The translations under genes were made by a program, and so were the position numbers. Of a stretch of 64,000 bases of DNA, positions 1 to 7,946 are shown piece by piece. Origin of the DNA: Kitasatospora xanthocidica (GTDB taxonomy: Bacteria; Actinomycetota; Actinomycetes; Streptomycetales; Streptomycetaceae); contig NZ_BNBY01000005.1 of assembly GCF_014656195.1 (NCBI RefSeq), positions 328,971 through 392,970 of the forward strand. Direction: 5' to 3'. The notes below the pieces were generated by a model. It did not search any database and was not told the DNA's origin. It saw nothing but the letters and a program-made list of their open reading frames with translations. Numbering within the stretch: the stretch's first letter is position 1; each line of letters starts with the position of its first letter.

Positions 1-327
1 AAACCCACCTCCGCCCCGGTCCCCCCGACCGACGGCAAGGGGTGGGTTTTTGGTATCGGCCGGTACAGCGGCGACTCCATCGAGTGGTTCCGGGTCTTCT
101 CGTACGCCCCGCGCCCGCGCAAGGTGCTGCCGAGGCGGGAGATCGAGGTGCTCGGCCGGCGCTACCCGGAGGGCCAGGAGGAGCTGGCGCTGCTCTCCGG
201 CTCGGTGGTGCTGCGCTGCCTGCACAACGGGGCGCCGCTGGAGCTGGCGATGAGCGAGGACGCGCTGACCGGCTTCCTCGCCTGGCTGGAGGCGGCCCCG
301 CCCGGGCAGAGAGTCAATGTCGCGTAG
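1..327 (+). CDS. DUF2550 family protein, C-terminal part (cut by window edge)
   Basis: The reading frame is open from base 1 and ends at a TAG at 325-327, leaving 108 residues. The segment WVFGIGRYSGDSIEWFRVFS followed by a basic stretch and LLSGSVVLRCLHNG is typical of DUF2550, a small actinobacterial membrane-associated family of unknown function. The N-terminal membrane segment lies outside the window. In streptomycetes this gene usually follows the ATP synthase operon (recalled, not checked), so atp genes probably lie just to the left. Its stop codon falls inside a 15-bp sequence that is repeated 63 bp downstream. Confidence 0.8.
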   Translation, partial: KPTSAPVPPTDGKGWVFGIGRYSGDSIEWFRVFSYAPRPRKVLPRREIEVLGRRYPEGQEELALLSGSVVLRCLHNGAPLELAMSEDALTGFLAWLEAAPPGQRVNVA

Positions 328-390
328 CGACGGGACTCTCGGATGGGGGTACCCCCGGCCGGAGGCTGGGGGAGGGTCAATGTCGCGTAG
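309..390. repeat. Intergenic repeat element with flanking 15-bp direct repeats
   Basis: GTCAATGTCGCGTAG occurs at 313-327 and again at 376-390. Between the copies lie an inverted repeat (GAGAGTC 309-315 with GACTCTC 334-340), a perfect 12-bp palindrome GGGGGTACCCCC (345-356) and an imperfect hairpin ending in GGCTGGGGGAG. The GGGGGTACCCCC-GGCCGGAGGCTGGGGG core resembles a short repeat scattered between streptomycete genes (recalled). The first direct repeat contains the stop codon of the DUF2550 gene. Confidence 0.6.
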
Positions 391-441
391 GAGCGGCTTG
401 CGGGGTTAACGCGGCTTAACCTGCCGGGCTAGGGTGGCCGC

Positions 442-1014
442 ATGGTCAATCTGACGCGCATCTACACCCGTACCGGCGACGACGGCACCACCGCGCTCGG
501 CGACATGAGCCGGACCACCAAGACCGACCCGCGGCTGATCGCGTACGCCGACGCCAACGAGGCGAACGCGGCGATCGGGGTGGCGCTCGCGGTCGGGCAG
601 CTGCCCGAGGACGTGGCGGCGGTGCTGGTCCGGGTCCAGAACGACCTGTTCGACGTCGGCGCCGACCTGTCCACCCCGGTGGTCGAGGACCCGAAGTACC
701 CGCCGCTGCGGGTGCTGCAGTCCTACGTCGACCGGCTGGAGGGGGACTGCGACCACTACCTGGAGCAGGTGGAGAAGCTGCGCAGCTTCATCCTGCCCGG
801 CGGCACGGCCGGCGCCGCCCACCTGCACCTGGCCTGCACCGTGGTGCGGCGGGCCGAGCGCTCCACCTGGGCGGCGATCGCGGAGCACGGCGACACGGTC
901 AACCCGCTGACCGCGAAGTACCTCAACCGGCTCTCCGACCTGCTGTTCATCCTGGCCCGGGTGGCCAACAAGGAGCGCGGTGACGTGCTCTGGGTGCCGG
1001 GCGAGAACCGCTAG
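442..1014 (+). CDS. ATP:cob(I)alamin adenosyltransferase, PduO type
   Basis: This 190-residue protein transfers the 5'-deoxyadenosyl group of ATP to cob(I)alamin, making coenzyme B12. It has the PduO-family N-terminal ATP-binding loop IYTRTGDDGTTALGD (residues 5-19), then the YADANEANAAIG helix, and near the C-terminus the conserved RRAER and LNRLSDLLF segments. The length is normal for the trimeric PduO class. The ATG at 442 is the only sensible start, because the nucleotide loop begins a few residues later. Its product is the cofactor needed by the mutase encoded at 33955-35640. Confidence 0.95.
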   Translation: MVNLTRIYTRTGDDGTTALGDMSRTTKTDPRLIAYADANEANAAIGVALAVGQLPEDVAAVLVRVQNDLFDVGADLSTPVVEDPKYPPLRVLQSYVDRLEGDCDHYLEQVEKLRSFILPGGTAGAAHLHLACTVVRRAERSTWAAIAEHGDTVNPLTAKYLNRLSDLLFILARVANKERGDVLWVPGENR

Positions 1015-1046
1015 GGCCCGTCTTCGGGCGCCTGCGGGGACTGGCG

Positions 1047-1643
1047 CTAGGCCTGCCGGGCCGGGGTCTTCTCCTCCTCCACCACGCGGCCGTCCACCAC
1101 CACCACGCCCACCGGGGCCTCCCTGGGCCACCGCGAGTAGCAGGCGGCCACGACCACGTTGACCACGGCGGCGATGCCCAGCCGCCAGTACCACTGCGCG
1201 AAGGTGCCGTAGTGGGCGGAGCCCGCGGAGAGCGGGACGAGCAGGGTGATCAGGGTGAGCGTGATCGCCGCCGAGACGACGGTCCGGCCGGCGACCTGCC
1301 ACTCGTACCTGGTCCGCTCCGGGCCGTACTTCGGCGAGGGCAGCGGCTTGGGGCCGCCGGCGAAGCGGTGCAGGAAGTGCCGGTCGGCCCAGCGGACCAG
1401 CGAGGGGCCGTACCCGACCGAGAAGCCGGCGTAGCTCGCGGCCAGCGCGTGCGTCCAGCTCGCCTCGGCGCCGCCGCGCAGGTCGAGCACGGTGAGGGCG
1501 TACAGGGCGAGGTCGACGGCCGGGAGGCCGAGCAGCAGCACGGTGCTGGTGCGGCGCCACCGCAGCAGGTAGCGGGCGGAGAGGGCCAGGCCGAGCACGA
1601 TCCACCAGGAGATCTCGGCCGCGACGATGAGGGTGACGATCAC
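1047..1643 (-). CDS. Integral membrane protein of unknown function
   Basis: A 198-residue protein with about five predicted membrane segments, including VIVTLIVAAEISWWIVLGLA at the N-terminus, STVLLLGLPAVDLALYALTV, TVVSAAITLTLITLLVPL and LGIAAVVNVVVAACY. It ends in a charged cytoplasmic tail (VEEEKTPARQA). The GTG start at 1643 was chosen because GGAG lies six bases upstream and the first hydrophobic segment begins at once. It converges on the adenosyltransferase gene with a 32-bp gap and is divergent from the histidine kinase gene. No catalytic motif is visible and I do not recognise a function. Confidence 0.75.
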   Translation of the reverse strand: MIVTLIVAAEISWWIVLGLALSARYLLRWRRTSTVLLLGLPAVDLALYALTVLDLRGGAEASWTHALAASYAGFSVGYGPSLVRWADRHFLHRFAGGPKPLPSPKYGPERTRYEWQVAGRTVVSAAITLTLITLLVPLSAGSAHYGTFAQWYWRLGIAAVVNVVVAACYSRWPREAPVGVVVVDGRVVEEEKTPARQA

Positions 1644-1799
1644 GTTCTGCTCCAGGGCGTTCGGCGGTGCCTCCAGCCTCGTGCGCGGGCGCGCCGCTGT
1701 CGTCGTCGCGGGGTGCCGTCCGGGCCTGCACCTTTCGATGTAGCGGGCTCCTCCGCGGACCGGAGCCGGGCGGCCCGCCGGGGATGGTGAGATGGGGGT

Positions 1800-3002
1800 G
1801 TGCTCGTTCCGTCCCTCCCCCCGCGCCGGCTCGACCAGCTGATCGCCCTCTGCGGGCTGCTCGGCGGGACGGTGCTGATCGTCTTCCGGGTGTACGACAA
1901 CGCCGACCGCCTCCCGCTGTGGGCCGTCGTCCTGCCGATGCTGGTGATGGCCGCGCTGGAGCTGTGCCGGCGGACCAGACCGGTGCTCGCGGTCTCGGTG
2001 GGCGGTCTGGCCTTCGCGGCCAGCCTGTTCACCGGCAGCCTGCTGGCGACGCTGATCATGTACACCGATCTGCTGTACGCGGCGGTGATCTACGGCAGCC
2101 GCCGGATGTCGCGGGTGCTGCACCTGACCGGCGGGTCGACCGTGCTGGTGCTCTCCAGCCTGGCCTGGTACGCCGGCGGCACCCCGGCCGGGCTGCTGAT
2201 CGCGGTGATCAGCGCGCTGGTCTTCCTCGCGCCGGTGTGGACCGGCGACGTGGTGCGCAAGCACCGGCAGGAGGCGGAGACCGAGCGGCTGCGGGCCGAG
2301 CAGACCGCGCTGCTCTCGGAGATGGACCGGCGCGAGGCGGTCGGCGCCGAACGGGCCCGGATGGCACGGGAGTTGCACGACGTGGTGGCCAACCACCTGT
2401 CGGCGATCGCGATCCACGCCACCGGCGCCCAGTCGGTGGCCAAGCGCCGGAGCATGCCGGCGGACGACCCGCTGGTCGAGGTGCTGGCGGTGATCCGGGA
2501 GAACAGCGTCCAGGGATTGGCCGAAATGCGTCGCATGATCGGACTGCTCCGCGACAGCGGTGGGGGAGAGGTCGACGAGTCGTACGCCGCGCCCGACCTG
2601 GCCGCGGTGGACGCCCTGCTGGCCAAGGCCCGGGCGGCCGGCCAGGACGTCGGGCTGGACTTCGAACTGGCCGAGCACGGCGAGCGCGGGGAGGTACCGG
2701 TGCCGGTCGGGCTGGCCGCGTACCGGATCGTCCAGGAGTCGCTGACCAACGCGCTCAAGCACTCCGGGCCCGGACTGGTCCGGCTGCGGCTGGAGTTCGG
2801 GCCGCAGGACGTGCGGATCGCGGTCGACAGTCCGTACCGCGGCGAGCCGGGCCGCGGACTGCCCGGCGCCCGGGCCGGACTGGTGGGCATGGCGGAACGG
2901 GCCGGACTGCTCGGCGGCAGCTTCGAGGCCGGGCCGAAGGACGGGTACTGGAGCGTGCGCGCGGTGCTGCCGCGCGCGCAGGGGAGCGAGGGACGGGCAT
3001 GA
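1800..3002 (+). CDS. Two-component sensor histidine kinase, HisKA_3 (NarL-partner) type
   Basis: This 400-residue membrane sensor kinase phosphorylates the response regulator encoded immediately downstream. Residues 15-150 hold several membrane helices with only short loops, so it probably senses a membrane or cytoplasmic cue. The phospho-accepting His193 lies in MARELHDVVANHLSAIAIH, and the ATPase domain has the N-box RIVQESLTNALKHSG (about 309-323) and the G-box GLVGMAERAGLLGG. The GTG at 1800 is the first start after an in-frame stop at 1788. The stop codon overlaps the regulator's start as ATGA, indicating translational coupling. The signal is unknown. Confidence 0.92.
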   Translation: MLVPSLPPRRLDQLIALCGLLGGTVLIVFRVYDNADRLPLWAVVLPMLVMAALELCRRTRPVLAVSVGGLAFAASLFTGSLLATLIMYTDLLYAAVIYGSRRMSRVLHLTGGSTVLVLSSLAWYAGGTPAGLLIAVISALVFLAPVWTGDVVRKHRQEAETERLRAEQTALLSEMDRREAVGAERARMARELHDVVANHLSAIAIHATGAQSVAKRRSMPADDPLVEVLAVIRENSVQGLAEMRRMIGLLRDSGGGEVDESYAAPDLAAVDALLAKARAAGQDVGLDFELAEHGERGEVPVPVGLAAYRIVQESLTNALKHSGPGLVRLRLEFGPQDVRIAVDSPYRGEPGRGLPGARAGLVGMAERAGLLGGSFEAGPKDGYWSVRAVLPRAQGSEGRA

Positions 3003-3649
3003 CGATCCGGGTGCTGGTGGCGGAGGACCAGGCGGCGGTACGGGCGGCGCTGGTGATGATCCTGCGCGCCGAACCGGAGTTCGAGGTGGTCGGGCAGGCC
3101 GCCGACGGCGAGGAGGCGGTCCGGCTGGCGCTGGAGCTGCGGCCGGACGTGGTGCTGATGGACGTGCAGATGCCCCGGCTGGACGGCGTCTCGGCGACCC
3201 GCGAGGTGGTCGCCGCCGGGGCCGCCCAGGTGCTCGTGCTGACCACCTTCGACCTGGACGAGTACGTCTACGGCGCGCTGCGGGCCGGCGCGGCCGGGTT
3301 CCTGCTCAAGGACCTGGAGGCGGACACCCTGGTCGAGGGCATCCGGACGGTGGCGCGCGGGGACGGCATGCTGGCGCCCTCGGTGACCAGGCGGCTGATC
3401 GGCAGCTTCGCCCGTCCGGGGCGGCCGGTCGGGCCGGAGGCCAGGGAGGCGGTGGCCGGGCTGACCGTCCGGGAACGGGAGGTGCTGGCCTGCGTCGGGG
3501 CGGGGCTGTCCAACGGGGAGATCGCGGCCCGGCTGGAGATGGCCGAGGCCACCACCAAGACGCACGTCAGCCGGATCCTGGCGAAGCTGCGGATGCGCAG
3601 CCGGGTGCAGGCGGCGATCCTCGCGCAGGACCTCGGTCTGACCATCTGA
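2999..3649 (+). CDS. NarL/LuxR-family response regulator
   Basis: A 216-residue DNA-binding regulator, partner of the kinase it overlaps by 4 bp. The receiver domain (1-120) has acidic residues E9-D10, the phosphorylation site D55 in VVLMDVQMPR, the switch Thr in VLVLTTF and Lys104. A linker leads to a LuxR-type helix-turn-helix (about 155-205; LTVREREVLACVGAGLSNGE then TTKTHVSRILAKLRMRSR). The 3' end is unusual: the sequence around the stop codon resembles the unit of a tandem repeat array that follows directly. Confidence 0.94.
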   Translation: MTIRVLVAEDQAAVRAALVMILRAEPEFEVVGQAADGEEAVRLALELRPDVVLMDVQMPRLDGVSATREVVAAGAAQVLVLTTFDLDEYVYGALRAGAAGFLLKDLEADTLVEGIRTVARGDGMLAPSVTRRLIGSFARPGRPVGPEAREAVAGLTVREREVLACVGAGLSNGEIAARLEMAEATTKTHVSRILAKLRMRSRVQAAILAQDLGLTI

Positions 3650-3738
3650 CCGTCCGACCATGTGAACCGTCCGACCATGTGAACCGTCTGACCATGTGAA
3701 CCGGCGGACCATGTGAACCCGCTGACCGTCTGACCGGC
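3638..3738 (+). repeat. 17-bp tandem repeat array overlapping the response-regulator stop codon
   Basis: Four consecutive 17-bp units with core GACCATGTGAACC start at 3654, 3671, 3688 and 3705. A degenerate fifth unit follows at about 3722. The gene's own end, CTGACCATCTGACCGT (3638-3653), which includes the stop codon, is a near-match to the unit. The array therefore looks as if it grew out of the coding end. No gene lies in it. Confidence 0.8.
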
Positions 3739-3913
3739 TGTTCGAGCGGTTGACCAGGTCGGTTGCAGATCACACTCCCGATTGCTACTGCACGGAGCAT
3801 TCGGGCATTAGAGTCCCCGAATTGAGCGATGCGGCTCGGAGGGCGGCGATCCCTGCCCTGAGCCGCCTTCAGGGCCCGCCCGCGAGGCGGCGACGGCATC
3901 GGGAGACCCAGCC

Positions 3914-4783
3914 ATGAGCAATGCGTCCAGCAAGCAGATCGCCGTGATCGGTGCCGGCCTGATGGGCGCCGGCATCGCCCAGGTGTCCGCGCAGGCCGGT
4001 CACCCGGTGGTGCTGCGGGACGTCACCGAGGAAGCGCTGCAGCGCGGCCTCGCCGGCATCCGCGCCTCGTACGAGAAGTTCGTCTCCAAGGGCAAGCTGA
4101 GCGCCGAGGACGCCGAGGCCGCCCTGGGCCGGATCACCACCACCACCGACCTGGGCGCCGTCGCCGAGGCCGACATCGTGGTCGAGGCCGTCTTCGAGCA
4201 GCTGGAGGTCAAGGAGGCCGTCTTCCGCGAGCTGGACAAGCTCGCCAAGGACGGTGCCGTGCTGGCCTCCAACACCTCCGCCATCCCGATCACCCGGATC
4301 GCCGCCGCCACCCAGCGCCCGGAGTCGGTCGTCGGCGTCCACTTCTTCTCGCCCGTCCCGATGATGAAGCTGGTCGAGCTGGTCCGCGGCTACAAGACCA
4401 GCGACGAGGCACTGGCCACCGCCCGCGCCTACGCCGAGGGCGTCGGCAAGGAGGTCGTGGTCGTCAACCGCGACGTGGCCGGCTTCATCACCACCCGCCT
4501 GATCACCGCGCTGGTCGTCGAGGCCGCCAAGCTGTACGAGTCGGGCGTCGCCACCGCCGAGGACATCGACACCGCCTGCCGCCTGGGCTTCGGCCACGCG
4601 ATGGGCCCGCTGCAGACCGCCGACCTGACCGGCGTGGACATCCTGCTGCACGCCGCCCGGAACATCTACACCGAGACCCAGGACGAGAAGTTCGCCGCCC
4701 CCGAGATCATGGCCCGCATGGTCACCGCCGGAGACCTGGGCCGCAAGAGCGGCCGCGGCTTCTACCCGTACGAAGGCAAGTGA
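3914..4783 (+). CDS. 3-hydroxybutyryl-CoA dehydrogenase
   Basis: This 289-residue NAD(P)-dependent enzyme interconverts 3-hydroxybutyryl-CoA and acetoacetyl-CoA. The N-terminal Rossmann fold has GxGxxG at residues 13-18 (GAGLMGAG). The active site shows the NTS motif (120-122), His143 in GVHFFSPVPMMKLVE with Glu155, and the conserved NRDVAGFITTRL. The C-terminal half is the 3HCDH dimerisation domain with the usual MGPLQTADLTGVDI. The length is standard. It is transcribed alone, followed by a hairpin at 4806-4839. Its substrate range fits the acyl-CoA enzymes elsewhere in the window. Confidence 0.93.
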   Translation: MSNASSKQIAVIGAGLMGAGIAQVSAQAGHPVVLRDVTEEALQRGLAGIRASYEKFVSKGKLSAEDAEAALGRITTTTDLGAVAEADIVVEAVFEQLEVKEAVFRELDKLAKDGAVLASNTSAIPITRIAAATQRPESVVGVHFFSPVPMMKLVELVRGYKTSDEALATARAYAEGVGKEVVVVNRDVAGFITTRLITALVVEAAKLYESGVATAEDIDTACRLGFGHAMGPLQTADLTGVDILLHAARNIYTETQDEKFAAPEIMARMVTAGDLGRKSGRGFYPYEGK

Positions 4784-5138
4784 TCCGACAGGGCTGAACG
4801 GCCCGGCGGGCCGTGCGATCGGAGCATCGTACGGCCCGCTCCACCGGGTCGGGTGAGTTTCCTCACGCCGGATGCCGCAGACGGGTGATTTGGGCGGTAA
4901 TCGAGCGTAGGTGTGGAAGCTTCCTGCGTATATTCCCTCGGACGAGTGAAGTTGCTTCAGATCCGGCGGGAACCAGCAACCTGCGGAGCGGGTTCACCGT
5001 CAGATGAGGGAACCCGGCATTCCGACCGGGTCCGGGCGTGGGGCCGCGGCCCGCCCGGACACCCACCCCCGCTCCCGCACCCGGTACGGCCGGGTCGGCC
5101 CCACCCCGCACCAGGCCGTCCAGGCGAAGGAGGAGAGC
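4784..5138. other. Gap between the dehydrogenase and STAS genes
   Basis: This 355-bp stretch holds the terminator hairpin at 4806-4839 and, near 4850, a small inverted repeat GTGAG/CTCAC. The remainder must carry the promoter of the STAS gene. I could not assign -35/-10 boxes with confidence. Open frames here lack credible starts or ribosome sites. Confidence 0.5.
4806..4839 (+). terminator. Stem-loop terminator after the hydroxybutyryl-CoA dehydrogenase gene
   Basis: A 14-bp stem (4806-4819 with 4826-4839, one G-U pair) closes a 6-base loop. There is no T-run, as is common for streptomycete terminators. Confidence 0.65.
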
Positions 5139-5456
5139 ATGCGCATCACCGGCGACCACACGGCGCTGGCCATCGAAGGCCGCCTCGACGTGCGCACCGC
5201 CGCCGACGCGCGGGCCCGGCTGCACCAGGCCGTGGACGGCGGCCTCGGCGACCTCGTGCTCGACCTCACCCGGCTGGAGTTCTGGGACGCCACCGGCCTC
5301 GGCGTCATCATGGGCACCCACCGCCGGGCCGGCCGGATCGGCCGCCGCCTGGTGCTGCGCTCCGTCCCGGCCCAGCTCCAGCGACTGCTGGTGGCCACCA
5401 AGTTGCACCGCATCCTCGCCGTCGACGGCGCCGAAGCGCACGGACTCGCCCTCTAG
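5139..5456 (+). CDS. STAS-domain protein (anti-anti-sigma-like), phosphoacceptor serine absent
   Basis: A 105-residue single STAS domain resembling SpoIIAA/BldG antagonists, which bind serine-kinase anti-sigma factors. The fold signature is clear (LAIEGRLDVRTAADARARL, then LVLDLTRLEFWDATGLGVIM). At the position of the conserved Asp-Ser-Ser/Thr-Gly phosphorylation loop it reads D50-A51-T52-G53. The usual phosphorylated serine is alanine, followed by threonine. The start at 5139 follows a strong AAGGAGGAG. No anti-sigma factor or sigma factor gene is next to it. It may be an unregulated antagonist or bind something else. Confidence 0.85.
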   Translation: MRITGDHTALAIEGRLDVRTAADARARLHQAVDGGLGDLVLDLTRLEFWDATGLGVIMGTHRRAGRIGRRLVLRSVPAQLQRLLVATKLHRILAVDGAEAHGLAL

Positions 5457-5674
5457 TCCGCTTCCGCAGCCCGCCCGCTGTCACCCGCCTTCCGCATCAC
5501 GCCTGGTCAGCGCCTCACGACGACCCCCGGCCCCGGACCGCCCTGCACGGGCGGGCCCGGATGTGCGAGAGTCTGCCCGTCAGAAGACCGGCCCTGGGAC
5601 CGCCCACGGCCGCGGCCGGGACGTCAGCCGGTCGGCGCGTGGCGCCGGCGGCCGAGCACGATGCGGAGCAGAAC

Positions 5675-7945
5675 GTGGCACAGCCATCCGGGGAGTTCAG
5701 GCAGGAGGCCGTCCGCACCCGCGGCGGCGAACTGGTCTCCGGCGGCCTGCTGGTGGGCGTCGGCGCCCCCGACGGTTCCGAGGCCCGGCCCTGCCCCCCG
5801 GAGTGGCGGCCCCGCCCGCGCCGGATCGAACGCAGTGAGCCCGCCCGCGGCCCGGTCGGCGGCGTCGGGCGCGCGGTCGGCCCGCTCGCCATGGGCGCCG
5901 GGCCCGCCGACCTGCCGCTGCTCGACCGCGAGGCCGACATCGCCGAACTGCTCGGCCTGCTCGCCGAGGGCCGCTCGATACGCCTGGTCGGCCAGGCCGG
6001 CTCCGGCCGCAGCGCGCTGCTGTCGGCCGTCGCCGAAGCCGCCGCCGACCTCGCCCCCGGCGGCGTCGTCCAGCTCTGCGGCCACCGCCGTACCGCCGCC
6101 GACCTGCTCCAGGACCTCTTCGCGGCCACCCACCACGCCCCCGGCTACCGGCCCGACCCCGGACAGCTGGCCGCCCACCTCGCCGAGGTCGGCGCGGTCG
6201 TGGTGATCGACGCCGCCGAGCTCTCCGGCGCCGAACTGGACCGGCTGCTCGCCCTCGCCCCCGGCTGCTCCTTCCTGGTCTCGGTCGCCCCGGACAGCCC
6301 GCCGCTCGCGGCCGACTCCCGGATGCGGGACCACCTCGTCGCCGGGCTCTCCCGCGCCGCCTGCCTCGCCCTCACCGCCCGGCTGGCCGGACGGGCCCTG
6401 GACGTCGCCGAGAAGGCCTGGGCGGTGGACCTCTGGTTCGAGTCCGAGGGCCTGCCGCTGCGCTTCGTCCAGGCCGCCGCCCTGCTGCGCCAGCGGGACG
6501 TCGCGGTGGACGCGCTGGTCGCCGCCGAGGACGACCGGATGGACGTCTTCGGCGCGGTCGACGGTCCCGTCCACGACCCCGACCCGGCGATCCGCGAGGA
6601 CGCGCTGCGCCGCACCGTCCCGCTGCCCTCGGTCGCCGAGACCGCCTCGCCCGCGGTGCGGCTCGCCGAGGGGCTGAGCGAGCCCGCGCAGGCCGTCCTG
6701 CGGCTCACCGTCGCCCTCGGCGGGGAGTGCCCCACCGCGCCGCACCTGCCCGCGCTGATCGACGTCGGCCAGGGCGAGGCCGCCCTCGCCGAACTCGCCG
6801 ACGCCGGGCTGACGGTGTCCATCGGCGGGCACCACCGGCTGACCGCCGGCGCGTTCGACCTGCTCGCCCCGCACTGGCCGGCCCGGGGCTGCGTGGACGG
6901 CGCCGCCCAGCACTTCGCCTGGTGGGTCGGGCACAGCTCGGTGACGCTGGAACAGATCGCCGCCGAGGCCGAGGTGGTGATCGGCGTCCTGCTCGCCGAC
7001 CGGGCTGCCGGACGCCACGACGCCGTCATCCGGCTCGCCCGGGCGGCGGCGCCCGCCCTGGCGCTCGCGCTGCGCTGGGGAGCCTGGGAGCGGGTGCTGC
7101 AGCTCGGCCAGGAGGCGGCCCGCCGGGCCGGCTCGGCGAGCGACCAGGCCTGGTTCCACCACGAGGCCGGCGTGCACGCGATCTGCGAGCAGCAGCCGTC
7201 CCGGGCCGTCGCCGAACTGGAGACCGCGCTCACCCTGCGGGCGACCGCCGGGGAGCCGCGCGGCGTGGCCTCGGCCCGCCGGATGCTCGACCTGCTGCGC
7301 GCCGACGGGCGGCAGCTGCCGGCCGCCGGCCCCGTGGCGCCGAGCCGCGCGCCGGTCATCCGGAAGATCGCGGCCCGGGTGCCGGCCCGGCTCAAGTCCA
7401 GCCGGCGGCGCCGGGTGGCCGTGGTCACCACGGCCGTCCTGACCATCGGGGCGCTCGGTACGGCGGTGGCGATGAGCCTCACCGGGCCGGACGGGCACCC
7501 CGCCAAGGACTCGCACAGCGGGCGGCTGGACGAGGGCGGCGGCGCCCAGGACCCGCCGTTCCCGCAGCCCTCCGGCAGCCCGGCCCCCGGCCCGGCCGGG
7601 ACGGCCTCGGCCAGCCCCTCGGGGACGAGCGGCAGCCCGGAGCCCTCGGCGAGCGGCAGCGCGTCGCACTCGCCGAGCGCCTCGCCGTCGAAGAAGCCGA
7701 GCTCCTCGCCGGGGGCGACGGAGTCGCAGGCCCCGCCGCAACCGCAGCCGACCGCACCGGGTCAGCCGCAGCCGCCGGTGCCGCCGCCGGGGCAGCCGTC
7801 GCAGACCCATCAGCCGTCGAAGCCGCCGACGAGCCAGCCCACGACGCCCCCGGTGACGCCTCCGACCAGCTCACCGACCTCGCCGTCGCCGACGGCGACC
7901 GCCACCACCGGTGGGCCCAGCCAGTCGGCGTCGCCGACGCCCTGA
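5675..7945 (+). CDS. Large P-loop protein with C-terminal membrane anchor and Ser/Pro-rich tail
   Basis: About 756 residues. The N-terminal part has an ATP-binding pattern: GQAGSGRS (about 106-113, Arg in place of the Walker A Lys) and a Walker B-like VVVIDAAEL (about 174-182). A long helical, Ala/Leu-rich middle resembles STAND/AAA regulators. After a basic patch comes one membrane helix (VAVVTTAVLTIGALGTAVAM, about 580-600), then some 155 residues of Ser/Pro/Thr/Gln-rich low complexity, presumably outside the cell. The GTG at 5675 was chosen because GGAG lies six bases upstream. An ATG at 5561 or GTG at 5639 is possible. It ends 1 bp before the convergent nucS gene. Function unknown. Confidence 0.75.
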   Translation: MAQPSGEFRQEAVRTRGGELVSGGLLVGVGAPDGSEARPCPPEWRPRPRRIERSEPARGPVGGVGRAVGPLAMGAGPADLPLLDREADIAELLGLLAEGRSIRLVGQAGSGRSALLSAVAEAAADLAPGGVVQLCGHRRTAADLLQDLFAATHHAPGYRPDPGQLAAHLAEVGAVVVIDAAELSGAELDRLLALAPGCSFLVSVAPDSPPLAADSRMRDHLVAGLSRAACLALTARLAGRALDVAEKAWAVDLWFESEGLPLRFVQAAALLRQRDVAVDALVAAEDDRMDVFGAVDGPVHDPDPAIREDALRRTVPLPSVAETASPAVRLAEGLSEPAQAVLRLTVALGGECPTAPHLPALIDVGQGEAALAELADAGLTVSIGGHHRLTAGAFDLLAPHWPARGCVDGAAQHFAWWVGHSSVTLEQIAAEAEVVIGVLLADRAAGRHDAVIRLARAAAPALALALRWGAWERVLQLGQEAARRAGSASDQAWFHHEAGVHAICEQQPSRAVAELETALTLRATAGEPRGVASARRMLDLLRADGRQLPAAGPVAPSRAPVIRKIAARVPARLKSSRRRRVAVVTTAVLTIGALGTAVAMSLTGPDGHPAKDSHSGRLDEGGGAQDPPFPQPSGSPAPGPAGTASASPSGTSGSPEPSASGSASHSPSASPSKKPSSSPGATESQAPPQPQPTAPGQPQPPVPPPGQPSQTHQPSKPPTSQPTTPPVTPPTSSPTSPSPTATATTGGPSQSASPTP

Positions 7946-7946
7946 G

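Noticed and set aside
5004..5138. Upstream extension of the STAS protein
   Set aside because: Residues are Arg/Pro-rich junk in composition, while a strong AAGGAGGAG precedes the ATG at 5139.
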